From assembly GCA_965243335.1 (NCBI GenBank), contig OZ251545.1, positions 248,001-312,000 of the forward strand: a stretch of 64,000 nucleotides of DNA, written 5' to 3'. This DNA comes from JAJDXW01 sp965243335. GTDB taxonomy: Bacteria; Pseudomonadota; Gammaproteobacteria; HK1. Numbering within the stretch: position 1 is the stretch's first letter; every line of letters begins with the position of its first letter. This document shows positions 8,133-16,797 of the stretch, piece by piece. Made by a program: the position numbers and the translations under genes. The notes below the pieces were generated by a model. That model was not told the DNA's origin and ran no database searches. It saw only the letters and a program-made list of their open reading frames with translations.

Positions 8133-9674
8133 TCAGGCCCCCTCGGCCGCGAGCCGCGCGCGCAGCTCCGTCTTGAGCACCTTCCCGTAGTTGTTCTTCG
8201 GCAACGTATCGAGGAAGCGGTAGTCGCGGGGCCGCTTGAAGCGGGCGATGTGCTCGAGGCACAGGGTGTCGAGCTCGGGCTCCGGCACTCGCGCCCCCGG
8301 CGTCGTCGGCACGACGAAGGCGACCACCTCCTCGCCCCATTCGGGGTGGGGCCGCCCGACCACCGAGACTTCGAGCGCGTCGGGGTGGCGGAGGAGCACC
8401 TCCTCGACCTCGCGCGGGTAGATGTTGGTCCCCCCGGAGATGATCATGTCCTTGGAGCGGTCCTTGAGGGTGACGAAGCCGTCCTCGTCCATCGCCCCGA
8501 GGTCGCCGGTGTGGAGCCAGCCGCCGCGCAGGGCCTCCTGCGTCGCCTCCGGGTCGTTCCAGTAGCCCTTCATCACGACGTCGCCCCGGAGGATCACCTC
8601 GCCCGTCTCGCCGGGCGGGAGGGGCTCGTCGTCCGGGCCGACGATGCGCACCTCCACATCGGTGCGGGCGGTCCCCACCGACCCGAGGCGCTCCGGATAG
8701 CGGGGGTGGCCGGTGTCGAGGTGCAGCTCGCGCGCGAGCCCGGTGATGGTCATCGGCGCCTCGCCCTGGCCGTAGATCTGGACGAGCTTCGGCCCGAGGA
8801 CGTCGAGCGCCCGCCGGGTGTCCTCGACGTACATCGGGCCGCCCCCGTAGATGATGGTCTTCAGGTGGTCGAGGTTCGCGCTCCCGATGCGCGGCGACTC
8901 GAGCAGCCGGACGATCATCGTCGGGGCGAAGAAGAAGCTCGCCCCCGGGTGGTGGGCGAGGAGGTCGATGACCTCCTCCGGGTGGAAGCCCCCGCTCTCC
9001 GGGACCACCTGCGCCGCCCCGCGCGCGACGTGGGGCAGCGCGTAGCAGCCGGAGGCGTGCGACATCGGGGCGGAGTGGATGATGCAGTCCCGCTCGCCCA
9101 CGGTGTCGACGTCGCAGAAGTAGTTCATGGTCTGGGAGACGAGGTTGCGGTGGGTGAGGGTGGCGCCCTTCGGCCGGCCGGTGGTGCCGCTCGTGTAGAA
9201 GAGCCAGGCGGGGTCGGAGGGGTCGCAGTCGGCGAGGGGGAGCGGGCCGCCCGCGAGCAGGGCGCCCCACGCGGCTTCGTCGTCGGTCCGCACCAGGTGG
9301 TCGAGGGAGGGGACCTCCCCGTCGAGGCCGGCCAGGGTCTCGCCGAGCGCGCCGTTCACGAAGCAGGCGCGCGCCCCCGAGTTCGCGAGGATGTAGGCGA
9401 ACTCGCGGCGGTGGAGCTTCGCGTTCATCGGCACCGCGCAGACGTTCGCGTACCAGCACCCGAAGAGGGCGGTCATGAACTCGGGGGCGTTGGTCATCGC
9501 GATCCCGCAACGGTCGCCCGGCCGGAGGCCGAGGCGTTCGACGAGGCCGCGGGCGAGGCGGGCGGAGGCGTCGGCGAGCTCCGCGTACGAGGCGACCGTC
9601 TCGACCCCGCGCACGAGGGCCGGTCGGTCGGCGTGGCGCACCGCGGACTTGGCGAGGAACGCGCCCGTGTTCAT
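8133..9674 (-). CDS. AMP-forming acyl-CoA/carboxylic acid ligase (ANL family)
   Basis: 513 residues from the ATG at 9672-9674, preceded by GGGAG. Contains the ANL phosphate-binding motif YTSGTTGRPKG near residue 157, YGQGEAPMTIT (A5 motif), GWLHTGDLGAMDEDGF (A7 hinge), KDMIISGGTNIYPREVEE (A8) and a C-terminal catalytic Lys in PKNNYGKVLKTEL. It activates a carboxylate with ATP and transfers it to CoA; substrate specificity cannot be read from sequence. The frame stays open far upstream of the chosen start, but that part is a shadow of the neighbouring repeat and hydrolase gene. Confidence 0.87.
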   Translation of the reverse strand: MNTGAFLAKSAVRHADRPALVRGVETVASYAELADASARLARGLVERLGLRPGDRCGIAMTNAPEFMTALFGCWYANVCAVPMNAKLHRREFAYILANSGARACFVNGALGETLAGLDGEVPSLDHLVRTDDEAAWGALLAGGPLPLADCDPSDPAWLFYTSGTTGRPKGATLTHRNLVSQTMNYFCDVDTVGERDCIIHSAPMSHASGCYALPHVARGAAQVVPESGGFHPEEVIDLLAHHPGASFFFAPTMIVRLLESPRIGSANLDHLKTIIYGGGPMYVEDTRRALDVLGPKLVQIYGQGEAPMTITGLARELHLDTGHPRYPERLGSVGTARTDVEVRIVGPDDEPLPPGETGEVILRGDVVMKGYWNDPEATQEALRGGWLHTGDLGAMDEDGFVTLKDRSKDMIISGGTNIYPREVEEVLLRHPDALEVSVVGRPHPEWGEEVVAFVVPTTPGARVPEPELDTLCLEHIARFKRPRDYRFLDTLPKNNYGKVLKTELRARLAAEGA

Positions 9675-9754
9675 GGCTCTGGTCTCCCGGGTGGCGTGTG
9701 TGCCCGCCATTTGAGCGAATCCGGGCCGCCCCTCGCAACCCGGCGCCTCCCGCG

Positions 9755-9995
9755 AGGCGTGTTCGCGGTGGGAATTTTCGCCAAGCACGCCCTCTTGCAG
9801 ACGGCCTTGGGCACGGCGTCCTGGGAACGCTTGTGTCCCGCCCGCATTCTCATTTCCGGGGGCTCCGCCCCCGTGCGGGCGAGACGCCCGCGTCCGCAGG
9901 ACGCGCCGTTCCCAGGGTCCCGTGCAAGCGCCGCAGTGGGGTGAAATCCGCCCAAAGCCCCCTCGAACCGACCCCAAACCCTGGAACAGCGCCCG
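9755..9995. repeat. Dispersed MITE-like repeat, copy 3 (reverse orientation)
   Basis: Starts with the degenerate end CGAGGCGTGTTCGCGGTGGG, then the hairpin core (CTGGGAACGCTTGTGTCCCG at 9820s, complementary arm at 9880-9905), then the conserved tail GGGGTGAAATCCGCCCAAAG and CCTCGAACCGACCCCAAACC. The outer terminal inverted repeat on the right seems lost. It fills much of the 450-base gap between the divergent ligase and hydrolase genes; no gene is visible in the rest of that gap. Confidence 0.75.
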
Positions 9996-10124
9996 GGCCT
10001 CTTCGTGCACCGCCGCGGGGCTCCGCCGAAGCCGTTCCTGTTTCGGGGCGGGGGCCGGGCGTTCCCCCTGCCGCCCGGGATGGACTAGAGTTCCGGGAGA
10101 GCGGAGCGTGGCGAGGAGGGGAGC

Positions 10125-11360
10125 GTGGACAACCTCAAGATCGACGGCGACCGGCTGTGGGCGAGCCTGATGGAGCTCGCCCGGATCGGGGCGACCGAGA
10201 AGGGCGGGGTCTGCCGGCTCGCCCTCACCGACCTCGACCGGGAGGGGCGGGACCTCTTCGTCCGCTGGTGCGAGGAGGCGGGCTGCTCGGTCACCGTGGA
10301 CGAGGTCGGGAACGTCTTCGCGCGCCGGGCCGGGCGCAACCCGGACCGGCCCCCCGTCATGACCGGGAGCCATCTCGACTCGCAGCCGACGGGCGGGAAG
10401 TTCGATGGGGCCTACGGGGTGCTCGCGGGGCTCGAGCTCGTCCGCACCTTGAACGACTACGGCTACGAGACCGACGCCCCGATCGAGGTGGTGGCGTGGA
10501 CCAACGAGGAGGGGTCGAGGTTCGCGCCGGCGATGATGGCCTCGGGCGCGTTCGGCGGGGTGTTCGACCTCGACTTCGTGCTCTCGCGCACCGACCCGGA
10601 AGGCCGGACCTTCGGCGAGGAGCTCGCCCGCATCGGCTACGCGGGGGAGGAGCCGGTCGGGGAGCACGCGGTCGGCGCCTATCTGGAAGCGCACATCGAG
10701 CAGGGGCCGATCCTCGAGGCGGAGAAGAAGACGGTGGGGGTCGTCACCGGGGCCCAGGGCCAGCGCTGGTACGAGGTCACGGTGACCGGGATGGAGGCCC
10801 ACGCCGGGCCGACCCCGATGCGCCGGCGCCGGGACGCGCTCGTCGGCGCCGCGCGCATGGTGGACGCGGTGAACCGCATCGGCCTCGCGCACCAGCCGAA
10901 CGCGTGCTCGACGGTGGGCATGATGGAGGTCTCGCCGAACTCCCGAAACACGATCCCGGGGCGGGTCTTCTTCACCGTCGACTTCCGCCATCCGGTGGAG
11001 GACACCCTCGCGGCCATGGACGCGGAGTTCCGGGCCGCGTGCGAATCGATCGCGGGCGAGATCGGCCTCGAGCTCGACCTCCGGCAGATCTGGCATTTCC
11101 CCGCCACCCCGTTCGACGAGGCTTGCGTCGCGGCGGTGCGCGCGGCGGCCGAGGAGGGCGGCTTCGAGCACATGGACATCGTGAGCGGGGCCGGCCACGA
11201 CGCCTGCTACGTCGCGCGGGTCGCCCCCACCGGCATGATCTTCGTGCCGTGCGAGGACGGGATCAGCCACAACGAGATCGAGAACGCGACCCCCGGCGAC
11301 CTCGCGGCCGGCTGCCAGACCCTGCTTGACGCGATGGTGCGGCTCGCGTCCGCCGGGTGA
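10125..11360 (+). CDS. M20-family amidohydrolase (N-carbamoyl-amino acid hydrolase/allantoate amidohydrolase type)
   Basis: 411 residues from a GTG preceded by GAGGAGGGG. The dinuclear metal site pattern of the HyuC/AllC family is visible: the His in MTGSHLDSQPTGG, the Asp in GKFDGAYGVLAG, tandem Glu in AWTNEEGSRF, and a late His in SGAGHDACY; HIEQGP and GMEAHAGPTPM are family signatures. It cleaves an N-carbamoyl or ureido/amide group from a small substrate. Beta-ureidopropionase, N-carbamoyl-L-amino acid hydrolase and allantoate amidohydrolase cannot be told apart here. It stands alone, and the DUF1156 remnant begins 41 bases downstream. Confidence 0.85.
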   Translation: MDNLKIDGDRLWASLMELARIGATEKGGVCRLALTDLDREGRDLFVRWCEEAGCSVTVDEVGNVFARRAGRNPDRPPVMTGSHLDSQPTGGKFDGAYGVLAGLELVRTLNDYGYETDAPIEVVAWTNEEGSRFAPAMMASGAFGGVFDLDFVLSRTDPEGRTFGEELARIGYAGEEPVGEHAVGAYLEAHIEQGPILEAEKKTVGVVTGAQGQRWYEVTVTGMEAHAGPTPMRRRRDALVGAARMVDAVNRIGLAHQPNACSTVGMMEVSPNSRNTIPGRVFFTVDFRHPVEDTLAAMDAEFRAACESIAGEIGLELDLRQIWHFPATPFDEACVAAVRAAAEEGGFEHMDIVSGAGHDACYVARVAPTGMIFVPCEDGISHNEIENATPGDLAAGCQTLLDAMVRLASAG

Positions 11361-11401
11361 GCCGCACGCTGGGCGGCCGGACGGGGTTCGCCATCCATTG
11401 A

Positions 11402-11821
11402 GTGCCCGCCGCGTATCGGACGCGGAACGGCGCCGCACTCGCCACCCGCCGGCAGTTCGTGGCGGCGCTCAAGGCCGGGGTGCTCACCTCGAAGGCCGGC
11501 AGGGTCCGGCTCCTGAAGCCCGAAGAGCTTCCCGCGGACTGGGACCCGGCCACGGACCCGAGGCTGACCGCCTGGGAGACGGTCCATCAACTCATCCGCA
11601 CCCTCGACACCGGGGGCGAGACCGCGGCCGCGGGGCTCGTCCGCCGGCTCGGCGGGGTCGCCGAGACCGCCCGCGAGCTCGCCTACCGCCTCTACGCCGT
11701 CGCCGAGCGCCGGAGCCGCGCCGCGGAAGCCTTCTCCTACAACGTGCTCGTCCGGAGCTGGCCGGAGGTCGCCCGCCTCGCCCAACGCCTCGAGCCGGCC
11801 GAGCAGCCCGACCTGTTCTGA
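11402..11821 (+). pseudogene. C-terminal fragment of a DUF1156 (COG1743) DNA methylase
   Basis: 139 codons from a GTG. The sequence resembles the extreme C-terminus of the large (about 900-1000 residue) DUF1156 adenine-specific DNA methylases: a basic ALATRRQFVAAL stretch, RVRLLKPEELPADWDP, and the terminal ARELAYRLYAVAERR ... NVLVRSWPEVARLA. The methyltransferase and Zn-ribbon domains are missing. The amidohydrolase gene ends 41 bases upstream, so it is a 5'-truncated remnant, probably left by a deletion that joined the core gene to the island. The identification is from memory of the family and should be tested by profile search. Confidence 0.55.
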
Positions 11822-11825
11822 GTGG

Positions 11826-12311
11826 ATGCGCGCGATGCCCAACCGGCTCTACACTGACGAGGAGCTTCACGCCCTTCGCGCCATGCCCAAGCGGATCGAC
11901 AACCCCCATTCCCGCTGGTCGGAGAAACCGGCCGGGGCGCCGTCTCATCGGCAGCGCTCGTTCAAGGCGCGTGGCGGAGGCGACGAACAGTCCATTTTCG
12001 ATATCTATCAACGGCAGAACATTCAAGACGATGCCGACTTCTCCTGCGGAATCGTCTACGTGGCGCTGGATGGTTCGAGGCTCACCCTGGCGTGCTACAA
12101 CGGTCCGGGGCACGAACACGGGCGCATCCTCTACCGGCCTCATATCCACCGCGCGACCGCGAAGGCGATCGCATCCGGCCGGAAGCCCGAGCGCGAAGCC
12201 GAGGAAACCGACCGCTACCAGACCCTCGAAGGCGCGCTGGCCTGCCTGCTCGAAGACTTCAGCATCGTCGGACTGCGGACAGAGCACGACCAGCCGAGGC
12301 TGCCCTTGTGA
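11826..12311 (+). CDS. DUF6978-like protein, partner of DUF1828 protein
   Basis: 161 residues, ATG four bases after the upstream stop (an in-frame ATG at 11835 is also possible). The N-terminus is charged and the centre has IFDIYQRQNIQDDADFSCGI and a YNGPGHEHG segment, which recall the DUF6978 family. These genes commonly sit directly before a DUF1828 gene, and its stop here overlaps the next start by four bases (GTGA). No catalytic motif is evident and function is unknown. A toxin-antitoxin or defence accessory role is inference from neighbours. Base composition is lower in GC than the core genes. Confidence 0.6.
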   Translation: MRAMPNRLYTDEELHALRAMPKRIDNPHSRWSEKPAGAPSHRQRSFKARGGGDEQSIFDIYQRQNIQDDADFSCGIVYVALDGSRLTLACYNGPGHEHGRILYRPHIHRATAKAIASGRKPEREAEETDRYQTLEGALACLLEDFSIVGLRTEHDQPRLPL

Positions 12312-13090
12312 CCATCGACACCGGTGCGCTGCAACGACTTCTCTGCGAGAGGTTGTGCGAGGACGTGCAGCTTGCGGAACGTCCCGACGGCGCGCTGATG
12401 CTGCGCACCCATTTCGAGTTTCCTGACGGCGACCGCTTCCCCATCCACGTCTCGGAAGCGGGGATCGGCGGTGTGCGCCTGTCGGATCGGGGCCACACGC
12501 TGATGCACGTCAGCTACGACCACGACATCGATGCGTTCCTGGCGGGAACGCGCGGGCAGATGCTGGAACGCATCGTGGGCGAGGCCGGCATCGAACAGGA
12601 CGGCGGAACGTTCCGGCTCGACACCCCCATCGAGAAGCTTCCCGAGGCGATCTTCCGGTTCGGCCAGGCGCTGACGAGGGTCTACGACCTCACGCTTCTG
12701 TCCCGTTCCCGGGTTCGGTCCACGTTCTACGACGATCTCGCCGATCTGTTGAGAAGCCTGATCGACGGGGACAAGATACGAACCGACTACGTGCCCGAAG
12801 AAGTGCCGAACCCCGAAGCCTACTCGGTGGACTACCGGATAGAGGGGAGGTCCGGCATCCCGCTGTTCCTGTACGGGGTGCCGAACCGGGCCAAGGCGCG
12901 GCTCACCACGATCATGTTGTCGTACTTTCACCGGCAGGGACTCAGATTCGAGTCCCTGCTGGTGTTCGAGGATCAGTCGAAGATCCCGCGTCTCGACTTG
13001 GCCCGCCTCTCGGACGTCGGCGGTGAGATGGTCTCCTCCCTGGAGTCGCGCGCCGATCTCGGCCGCAAGCTCCTTGAGCGGGCAGCGTGA
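12308..13090 (+). CDS. DUF1828/DUF1829 domain protein
   Basis: 260 residues, GTG start overlapping the previous stop. The first ~95 residues fit DUF1828 (LCEDVQLAERPDG, FPDGDRFPIHVSEAG, RLSDRGHTLMHVSYD). The C-terminal part fits DUF1829 (VDYRIEGRSGIPLFLYGV, then FHRQGLRFESLLVFED). Function unknown. The family recurs next to restriction, toxin or phage-related genes. Tight overlap with the DUF6978-like gene suggests the two products act together. Confidence 0.7.
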   Translation: MTIDTGALQRLLCERLCEDVQLAERPDGALMLRTHFEFPDGDRFPIHVSEAGIGGVRLSDRGHTLMHVSYDHDIDAFLAGTRGQMLERIVGEAGIEQDGGTFRLDTPIEKLPEAIFRFGQALTRVYDLTLLSRSRVRSTFYDDLADLLRSLIDGDKIRTDYVPEEVPNPEAYSVDYRIEGRSGIPLFLYGVPNRAKARLTTIMLSYFHRQGLRFESLLVFEDQSKIPRLDLARLSDVGGEMVSSLESRADLGRKLLERAA

Positions 13091-13103
13091 GGACGAATTT
13101 CAA

Positions 13104-13142
13104 TGCGGATCGAACAAATCAAGTACAGAAACCTGGAGAAGG
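13104..13142 (+). other. Vestige of an AAA ATPase N-terminus
   Basis: The bases just before the OLD-like gene read in one frame as MRIEQIKYRNLE, the typical start of an AAA_15/21 ATPase. The DNA resembles the start of the second remnant at 14768 (both begin TTCAATGCG-ATCGA-CA-ATC). The reading breaks after about 13 codons, so it seems to be a scar of rearrangement between related ATPase genes. Confidence 0.45.
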
Positions 13143-13152
13143 AGCGAGCGAC

Positions 13153-14715
13153 ATGTCCTTGATCGCAAGACAGCTCGAGCAAGTCTGGAGTGCGCTGCGG
13201 GCAAGCAGCAGCCAGCGGAGCCATATGCTTGAGGAAGTCCGAATCAGGAATCTTCGGGGCATCAGGGATCTGCGCGTGCCTTTCAGTTACCCCGTCAGCG
13301 TATTGGCGGGTCCCAATGGCTGCGGCAAGTCCACGGTGTTGTTCGCCTGTGCCTGTGCGTACCGCGATCCCTCTCGTGGATCGAGAGAGCTTGTTCCCAG
13401 CAGCCTCTTTCCCAACTTCACGGACACGTTGGAAGGAACACTGTCGGATCATGCCGAGCAGACGGAGCTGGAGTTCTACTACCTCCATGAAAACGAACGG
13501 CTGTCGATGGCCTGGAAGCGCGGCAAATCGTGGAACCGCAGCTTCATGGGGCGCAAGGGGGGAAGACAGCCGAACCGGAGTCTTTACCTTCGCACGCTCG
13601 CCAATCTCACCAACCCTTCCGAGGTTCGCGGCATCCTGCAGATAGGGCGGAAACCCTATCAGTCTGAACGTCTCTCCTCCGAGCTGCTGATATTCGCCCA
13701 CCGGATACTGCGCCAGCGGTACCAGAGGTTGTCGGTGATCAGCGCCCAGGCTCGCGATCTGCTGTTCGCGGAGGTCGAAGGAAGCGGCGACGTTCGATAC
13801 TCCGAGTTCCACATGTCCTCCGGCGAACGCACGATTCTGCGTATCTCCAAGGACGTTTCCCTTCTCGAAGACGCTCTCATCCTCATCGACGAAGTGGATA
13901 CGGGCCTGCATCCGTATACCCAACAGCAACTCATGCTGGAGTTGCAGCGAATCGCCCTGCGGCGGAGGTTGCAGATCATCGTCGCCTCGCATAGTCCGGT
14001 GATACTGGACAGCGTGCCTCCCGAAGGCCGCAAGTTCCTCGACCGTGACGAGCAGACCGCGGAAATCCGGTTGATGCCGGCGTACCGGGACATCTTCCAG
14101 AAGTCCCTCTACGGGCAGTCCCGAGAACGACTCTCGATACTGTGCGAGGATGAAGTTGCCGAAGGCGTGCTCCTCGGCGTGCTGGAAGTTCTGCAACCCC
14201 GATTGGGGCTCCGCCACGAGGACTTCGTCATCGGAAGGAACACGGGGCGGGACGAGTTCCCGTCCCACATTCGTACCCTCGGCAAGTTCGGAAAGCTGAA
14301 GGACTTCGTCTTCGTGCTGGACGGCGACTCCCGGGACATGGAGGATCGCATCAAGGCCATCGCAGAAGAATACGGACACCGCGTACAGCCGTTGTTCCTT
14401 CCCGGAACGACCCCGCCGGAAGGCTGGATCTGGGAAGTCTTGCAATGGAATGCACAGGACTACGCCCCATTGTTGGGGTTGTCTCTCCCGGATATGGAGA
14501 GGAAGATGCAGGACATTGCCCGGATGCTGGAAGGTGCGGTGCGACGGCGGCGCCCCGCCAAGGAGGACCTGGAGGCGTTCGCTTCCGAAATCGGCCGCTC
14601 CCCACCGGAGATCGGCAGGATCGTCGGAAGACACGAGGCTGAGAGGCGCGGGGAGGGAGCCGCAGAGCTGCTGGCGCAACTGGAGGAGCAGATCGATGCC
14701 TGGCGGCGGCTGTAG
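13153..14715 (+). CDS. OLD-like AAA ATPase with C-terminal TOPRIM-type nuclease domain
   Basis: 520 residues from the ATG at 13153, chosen because GGAGAAGGAG precedes it; the frame is open further 5'. ABC-type ATPase motifs: Walker A GPNGCGKST (53-61), signature MSSGER (221-226), Walker B LILIDEVD (242-249) and H-loop ASHSP (278-282). A TOPRIM-like segment follows: acidic ILCEDEVAEG (about 329-338) and FVLDGDSRD (388-395), matching the Glu and Asp-x-Asp metal-binding positions of OLD nucleases. OLD-family proteins are nucleases used in phage exclusion and Gabija-like defence. No GajB-like helicase is present, so it is probably a stand-alone OLD protein or part of the neighbouring cluster. Confidence 0.75.
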   Translation: MSLIARQLEQVWSALRASSSQRSHMLEEVRIRNLRGIRDLRVPFSYPVSVLAGPNGCGKSTVLFACACAYRDPSRGSRELVPSSLFPNFTDTLEGTLSDHAEQTELEFYYLHENERLSMAWKRGKSWNRSFMGRKGGRQPNRSLYLRTLANLTNPSEVRGILQIGRKPYQSERLSSELLIFAHRILRQRYQRLSVISAQARDLLFAEVEGSGDVRYSEFHMSSGERTILRISKDVSLLEDALILIDEVDTGLHPYTQQQLMLELQRIALRRRLQIIVASHSPVILDSVPPEGRKFLDRDEQTAEIRLMPAYRDIFQKSLYGQSRERLSILCEDEVAEGVLLGVLEVLQPRLGLRHEDFVIGRNTGRDEFPSHIRTLGKFGKLKDFVFVLDGDSRDMEDRIKAIAEEYGHRVQPLFLPGTTPPEGWIWEVLQWNAQDYAPLLGLSLPDMERKMQDIARMLEGAVRRRRPAKEDLEAFASEIGRSPPEIGRIVGRHEAERRGEGAAELLAQLEEQIDAWRRL

Positions 14716-14767
14716 ATACTCCATGGTCGCCGACTGGTTCAACGAGATCGCACAAGGGAAGGCTTCA

Positions 14768-15105
14768 ATGCGAATCGAGCAGATCGAGATCAGGAACTAC
14801 CGCGTGTTCCGCGACGTCAGGCTGACGAAGCTACCGCCCTTGTCCGGGTGGTCTGCCGGGAGCTCGGAGACGCGCACTCCGCGGGCTGAATCGGGCGCGA
14901 TACCGAAACCCGGACACCGTCGTCCGGCCCTCCGAAGCCATCGCCAAACAGATCCCCGAATTCCAGAAACGCCTGGGCGCAAGGCGCATGGCAGGCCGCC
15001 TGTCGCGAGAGAACCGCTCGCGCAGCTTTCAGGTCCATCCTGGAAGGAGTCGAACGCACGGGCGCGGAATGGGTTAGTCTTGCGGCCCGGAAGAACCGCC
15101 CGCGG
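14768..15105 (+). pseudogene. Scrambled AAA ATPase-DUF4276 remnant
   Basis: Starts with an intact N-terminus of a P-loop ATPase (MRIEQIEIRNYRVFRDVRL) that ends after about 25 codons, before any Walker A motif. It jumps to VRVVCRELGDAHSAG in another frame and then to a stretch containing EFQKRLGARRMAGRL and ENRSRSFQV. That resembles the C-terminus of DUF4276, the TOPRIM-like partner usually encoded after an AAA_15/21 ATPase. A last frameshift leads into ILEGVERTGAEWVSLA. An internal deletion fusing the head of one gene to the tail of the next, plus frameshifts, explains the pattern. The DUF4276 call is from remembered family features. Confidence 0.5.
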
Positions 15106-15137
15106 GGGCGGGCAGCAGGCTCACGAGGGAGGGGTAC

Positions 15138-15896
15138 ATGCGTCTCGAAGGAAAGGTTGCGGTCGTCACCGGGGGCGGCGCGGGCTTCGGCGAGGGGATC
15201 TGCCGGCGCTTCGCGGCCGAGGGGGCCCGGGTGGTGGTCAACGACGTGAACGAGCAGGACGGCCGCCGGGTGGCGGACGCGATCCGCGAGGCGGGGGGCG
15301 AGGCGCGCTTCGTGTACGCCGACGTGTCGAGCGACGCGGACACCGGGCGGCTCGTCGGCGAGGCGGTCGACGCCTACGGCGGCCTCGACGTCATGGTCAA
15401 CAACGCCGGCGTGCCGCAGCGGAACCAGCCGATGGAGAGCGTCACCGAGGACGAGTTCGACCGCATCTTCGCGGTCAACGTGAAGGCCATCTACTGGTCC
15501 GCGAAGCACACCGTGCCGCTCATGCGCGAGGCGGGCGGCGGGTGCATCATCCATACCGCCTCCACCGCCGCCATCAGCCCCCGCCCCGGCCTCGTCTGGT
15601 ACAACGGCTCCAAGGGGGCGGTGAACACCATCACCCGGTCGATGGCGGTCGAGCTCGCCCCGGACCGGATCCGGGTCAACTCCGTATGCCCGGTGGCGGG
15701 CGAGACCCAGATGCTCGCGGAGTTCCTGGGCGGCGAGGTGACCCCCGAGATGCACGCGAAGTTCATGAGCACGGTCCCGCTCGGGCGGCTGAGCCAGCCG
15801 GAGGACATCGCGAACGCGGTCCTGTTCCTCGCCTCGGAAGACGCGGGGTTCCTGACCGGGGTATGCCTGCCGGTGGACGGCGGGCGGACCATCTGA
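15138..15896 (+). CDS. SDR family NAD(P)-dependent oxidoreductase
   Basis: 252 residues, GAGGGAGGGG before the ATG. Classical SDR with TGGGAGFGEG cofactor loop (11-20), NNAG (88-91), Asn 114, Ser 142 in HTAST, and Y155-x3-K159. Ends with GGRTI-type tail (VDGG). The acidic residue after beta-2 (VVNDVN) suggests NAD rather than NADP preference. Substrate unknown. It is followed in the same direction by another SDR, a rhodanese and a hydrolase, a possible catabolic operon, although the gaps of about 60-120 bases leave room for separate promoters. Confidence 0.88.
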   Translation: MRLEGKVAVVTGGGAGFGEGICRRFAAEGARVVVNDVNEQDGRRVADAIREAGGEARFVYADVSSDADTGRLVGEAVDAYGGLDVMVNNAGVPQRNQPMESVTEDEFDRIFAVNVKAIYWSAKHTVPLMREAGGGCIIHTASTAAISPRPGLVWYNGSKGAVNTITRSMAVELAPDRIRVNSVCPVAGETQMLAEFLGGEVTPEMHAKFMSTVPLGRLSQPEDIANAVLFLASEDAGFLTGVCLPVDGGRTI

Positions 15897-15990
15897 CGGA
15901 CTGACGGATCGAAGGCCGGGGTCGCAGGCCCGGGCCGGGCGGACGGCCGGGGCCGAAGGTCCGGGCCGAAGACGGGAGGCGGGAGAGGAC

Positions 15991-16740
15991 ATGAACCGGA
16001 TCGATCTGGACGGGCGGCGGGCGGTGGTGACGGGCGGGGCCCAGGGCATCGGGCGCGCCATCGCGGAGCGGCTCATCATCTCGGGGGCCTTCGTCACCCT
16101 CTGGGACCGCGACGCGGGCGAGCTCGACACGGCGCTCGAGGCGATCAAGGGGCGGGACACGCGCGCGGTCACCGTGGACGTGGCCGACCCCGCGGCCGTC
16201 GAGCGGGCGGCGGCGGAGACGGTCGGGGCGGCCGGTTGCATCGACATCCTCGTCAACAACGCCGGGATCGCCGGCCCCAACGCCACCACCTGGGAGTACC
16301 CCATCGACGAGTGGCGGCAGGTGATCGACATCGACCTGAACGGCGTCTTCTACTGCTGCCGGGCGGTGGTCCCGCACATGATCGAGCGGGGCTACGGGCG
16401 GATCGTGAACATCGCGTCCATCGCCGGCAAGGAGGGCAACCCGAACGCGAGCGCGTACAGCGCGGCGAAGGCGGGGGTCATCGGGCTCACGAAGTCGCTC
16501 GGGAAGGAGCTCGCCGACCGCGACATCGCGGTGAACTGCATCACCCCGGCGGCGGCCCGGACGAGGATCTTCGAGCAGATCACCGAAGCCCACATCGACT
16601 ACATGCTTTCGAAGATCCCCCGCGGCCGGTTCGTCCTCGTCGAGGAGCTCGCGGCCCTCGCGGCGTGGCTCGTCTCCTCGGACAACTCGTTCACCACCGG
16701 CGCGGTATTCGACGCGAGCGGGGGGCGGGCCACCTACTAG
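15991..16740 (+). CDS. SDR family oxidoreductase
   Basis: 249 residues, GGGAGAGGAC just before the ATG. Contains TGGAQGIG (14-21), Asp 39 after beta-2 (LWDRD, NAD-type), NNAG (89-92), Ser 143 and Y156-x3-K160. Similar in organisation to 2-keto-3-deoxy-L-fuconate or 3-oxoacyl-ACP reductase-like dehydrogenases. The exact substrate is not evident. It is about 95 bases after the preceding SDR gene and shares only family-level similarity with it, so a recent tandem duplication is unlikely. Confidence 0.88.
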   Translation: MNRIDLDGRRAVVTGGAQGIGRAIAERLIISGAFVTLWDRDAGELDTALEAIKGRDTRAVTVDVADPAAVERAAAETVGAAGCIDILVNNAGIAGPNATTWEYPIDEWRQVIDIDLNGVFYCCRAVVPHMIERGYGRIVNIASIAGKEGNPNASAYSAAKAGVIGLTKSLGKELADRDIAVNCITPAAARTRIFEQITEAHIDYMLSKIPRGRFVLVEELAALAAWLVSSDNSFTTGAVFDASGGRATY

Positions 16741-16797
16741 ACCGGGCCGGCGGGTCCGGCGAAAACCGCAACGACGGGCCGGGAGGGCTGAGACACG

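Noticed and set aside
13087..13152. Longer N-terminus for the OLD-like ATPase (MRTNFNADRTNQ...)
   Set aside because: The extension lacks an RBS and overlaps the vestige of another ATPase start; the ATG at 13153 has GGAGAAGGAG.
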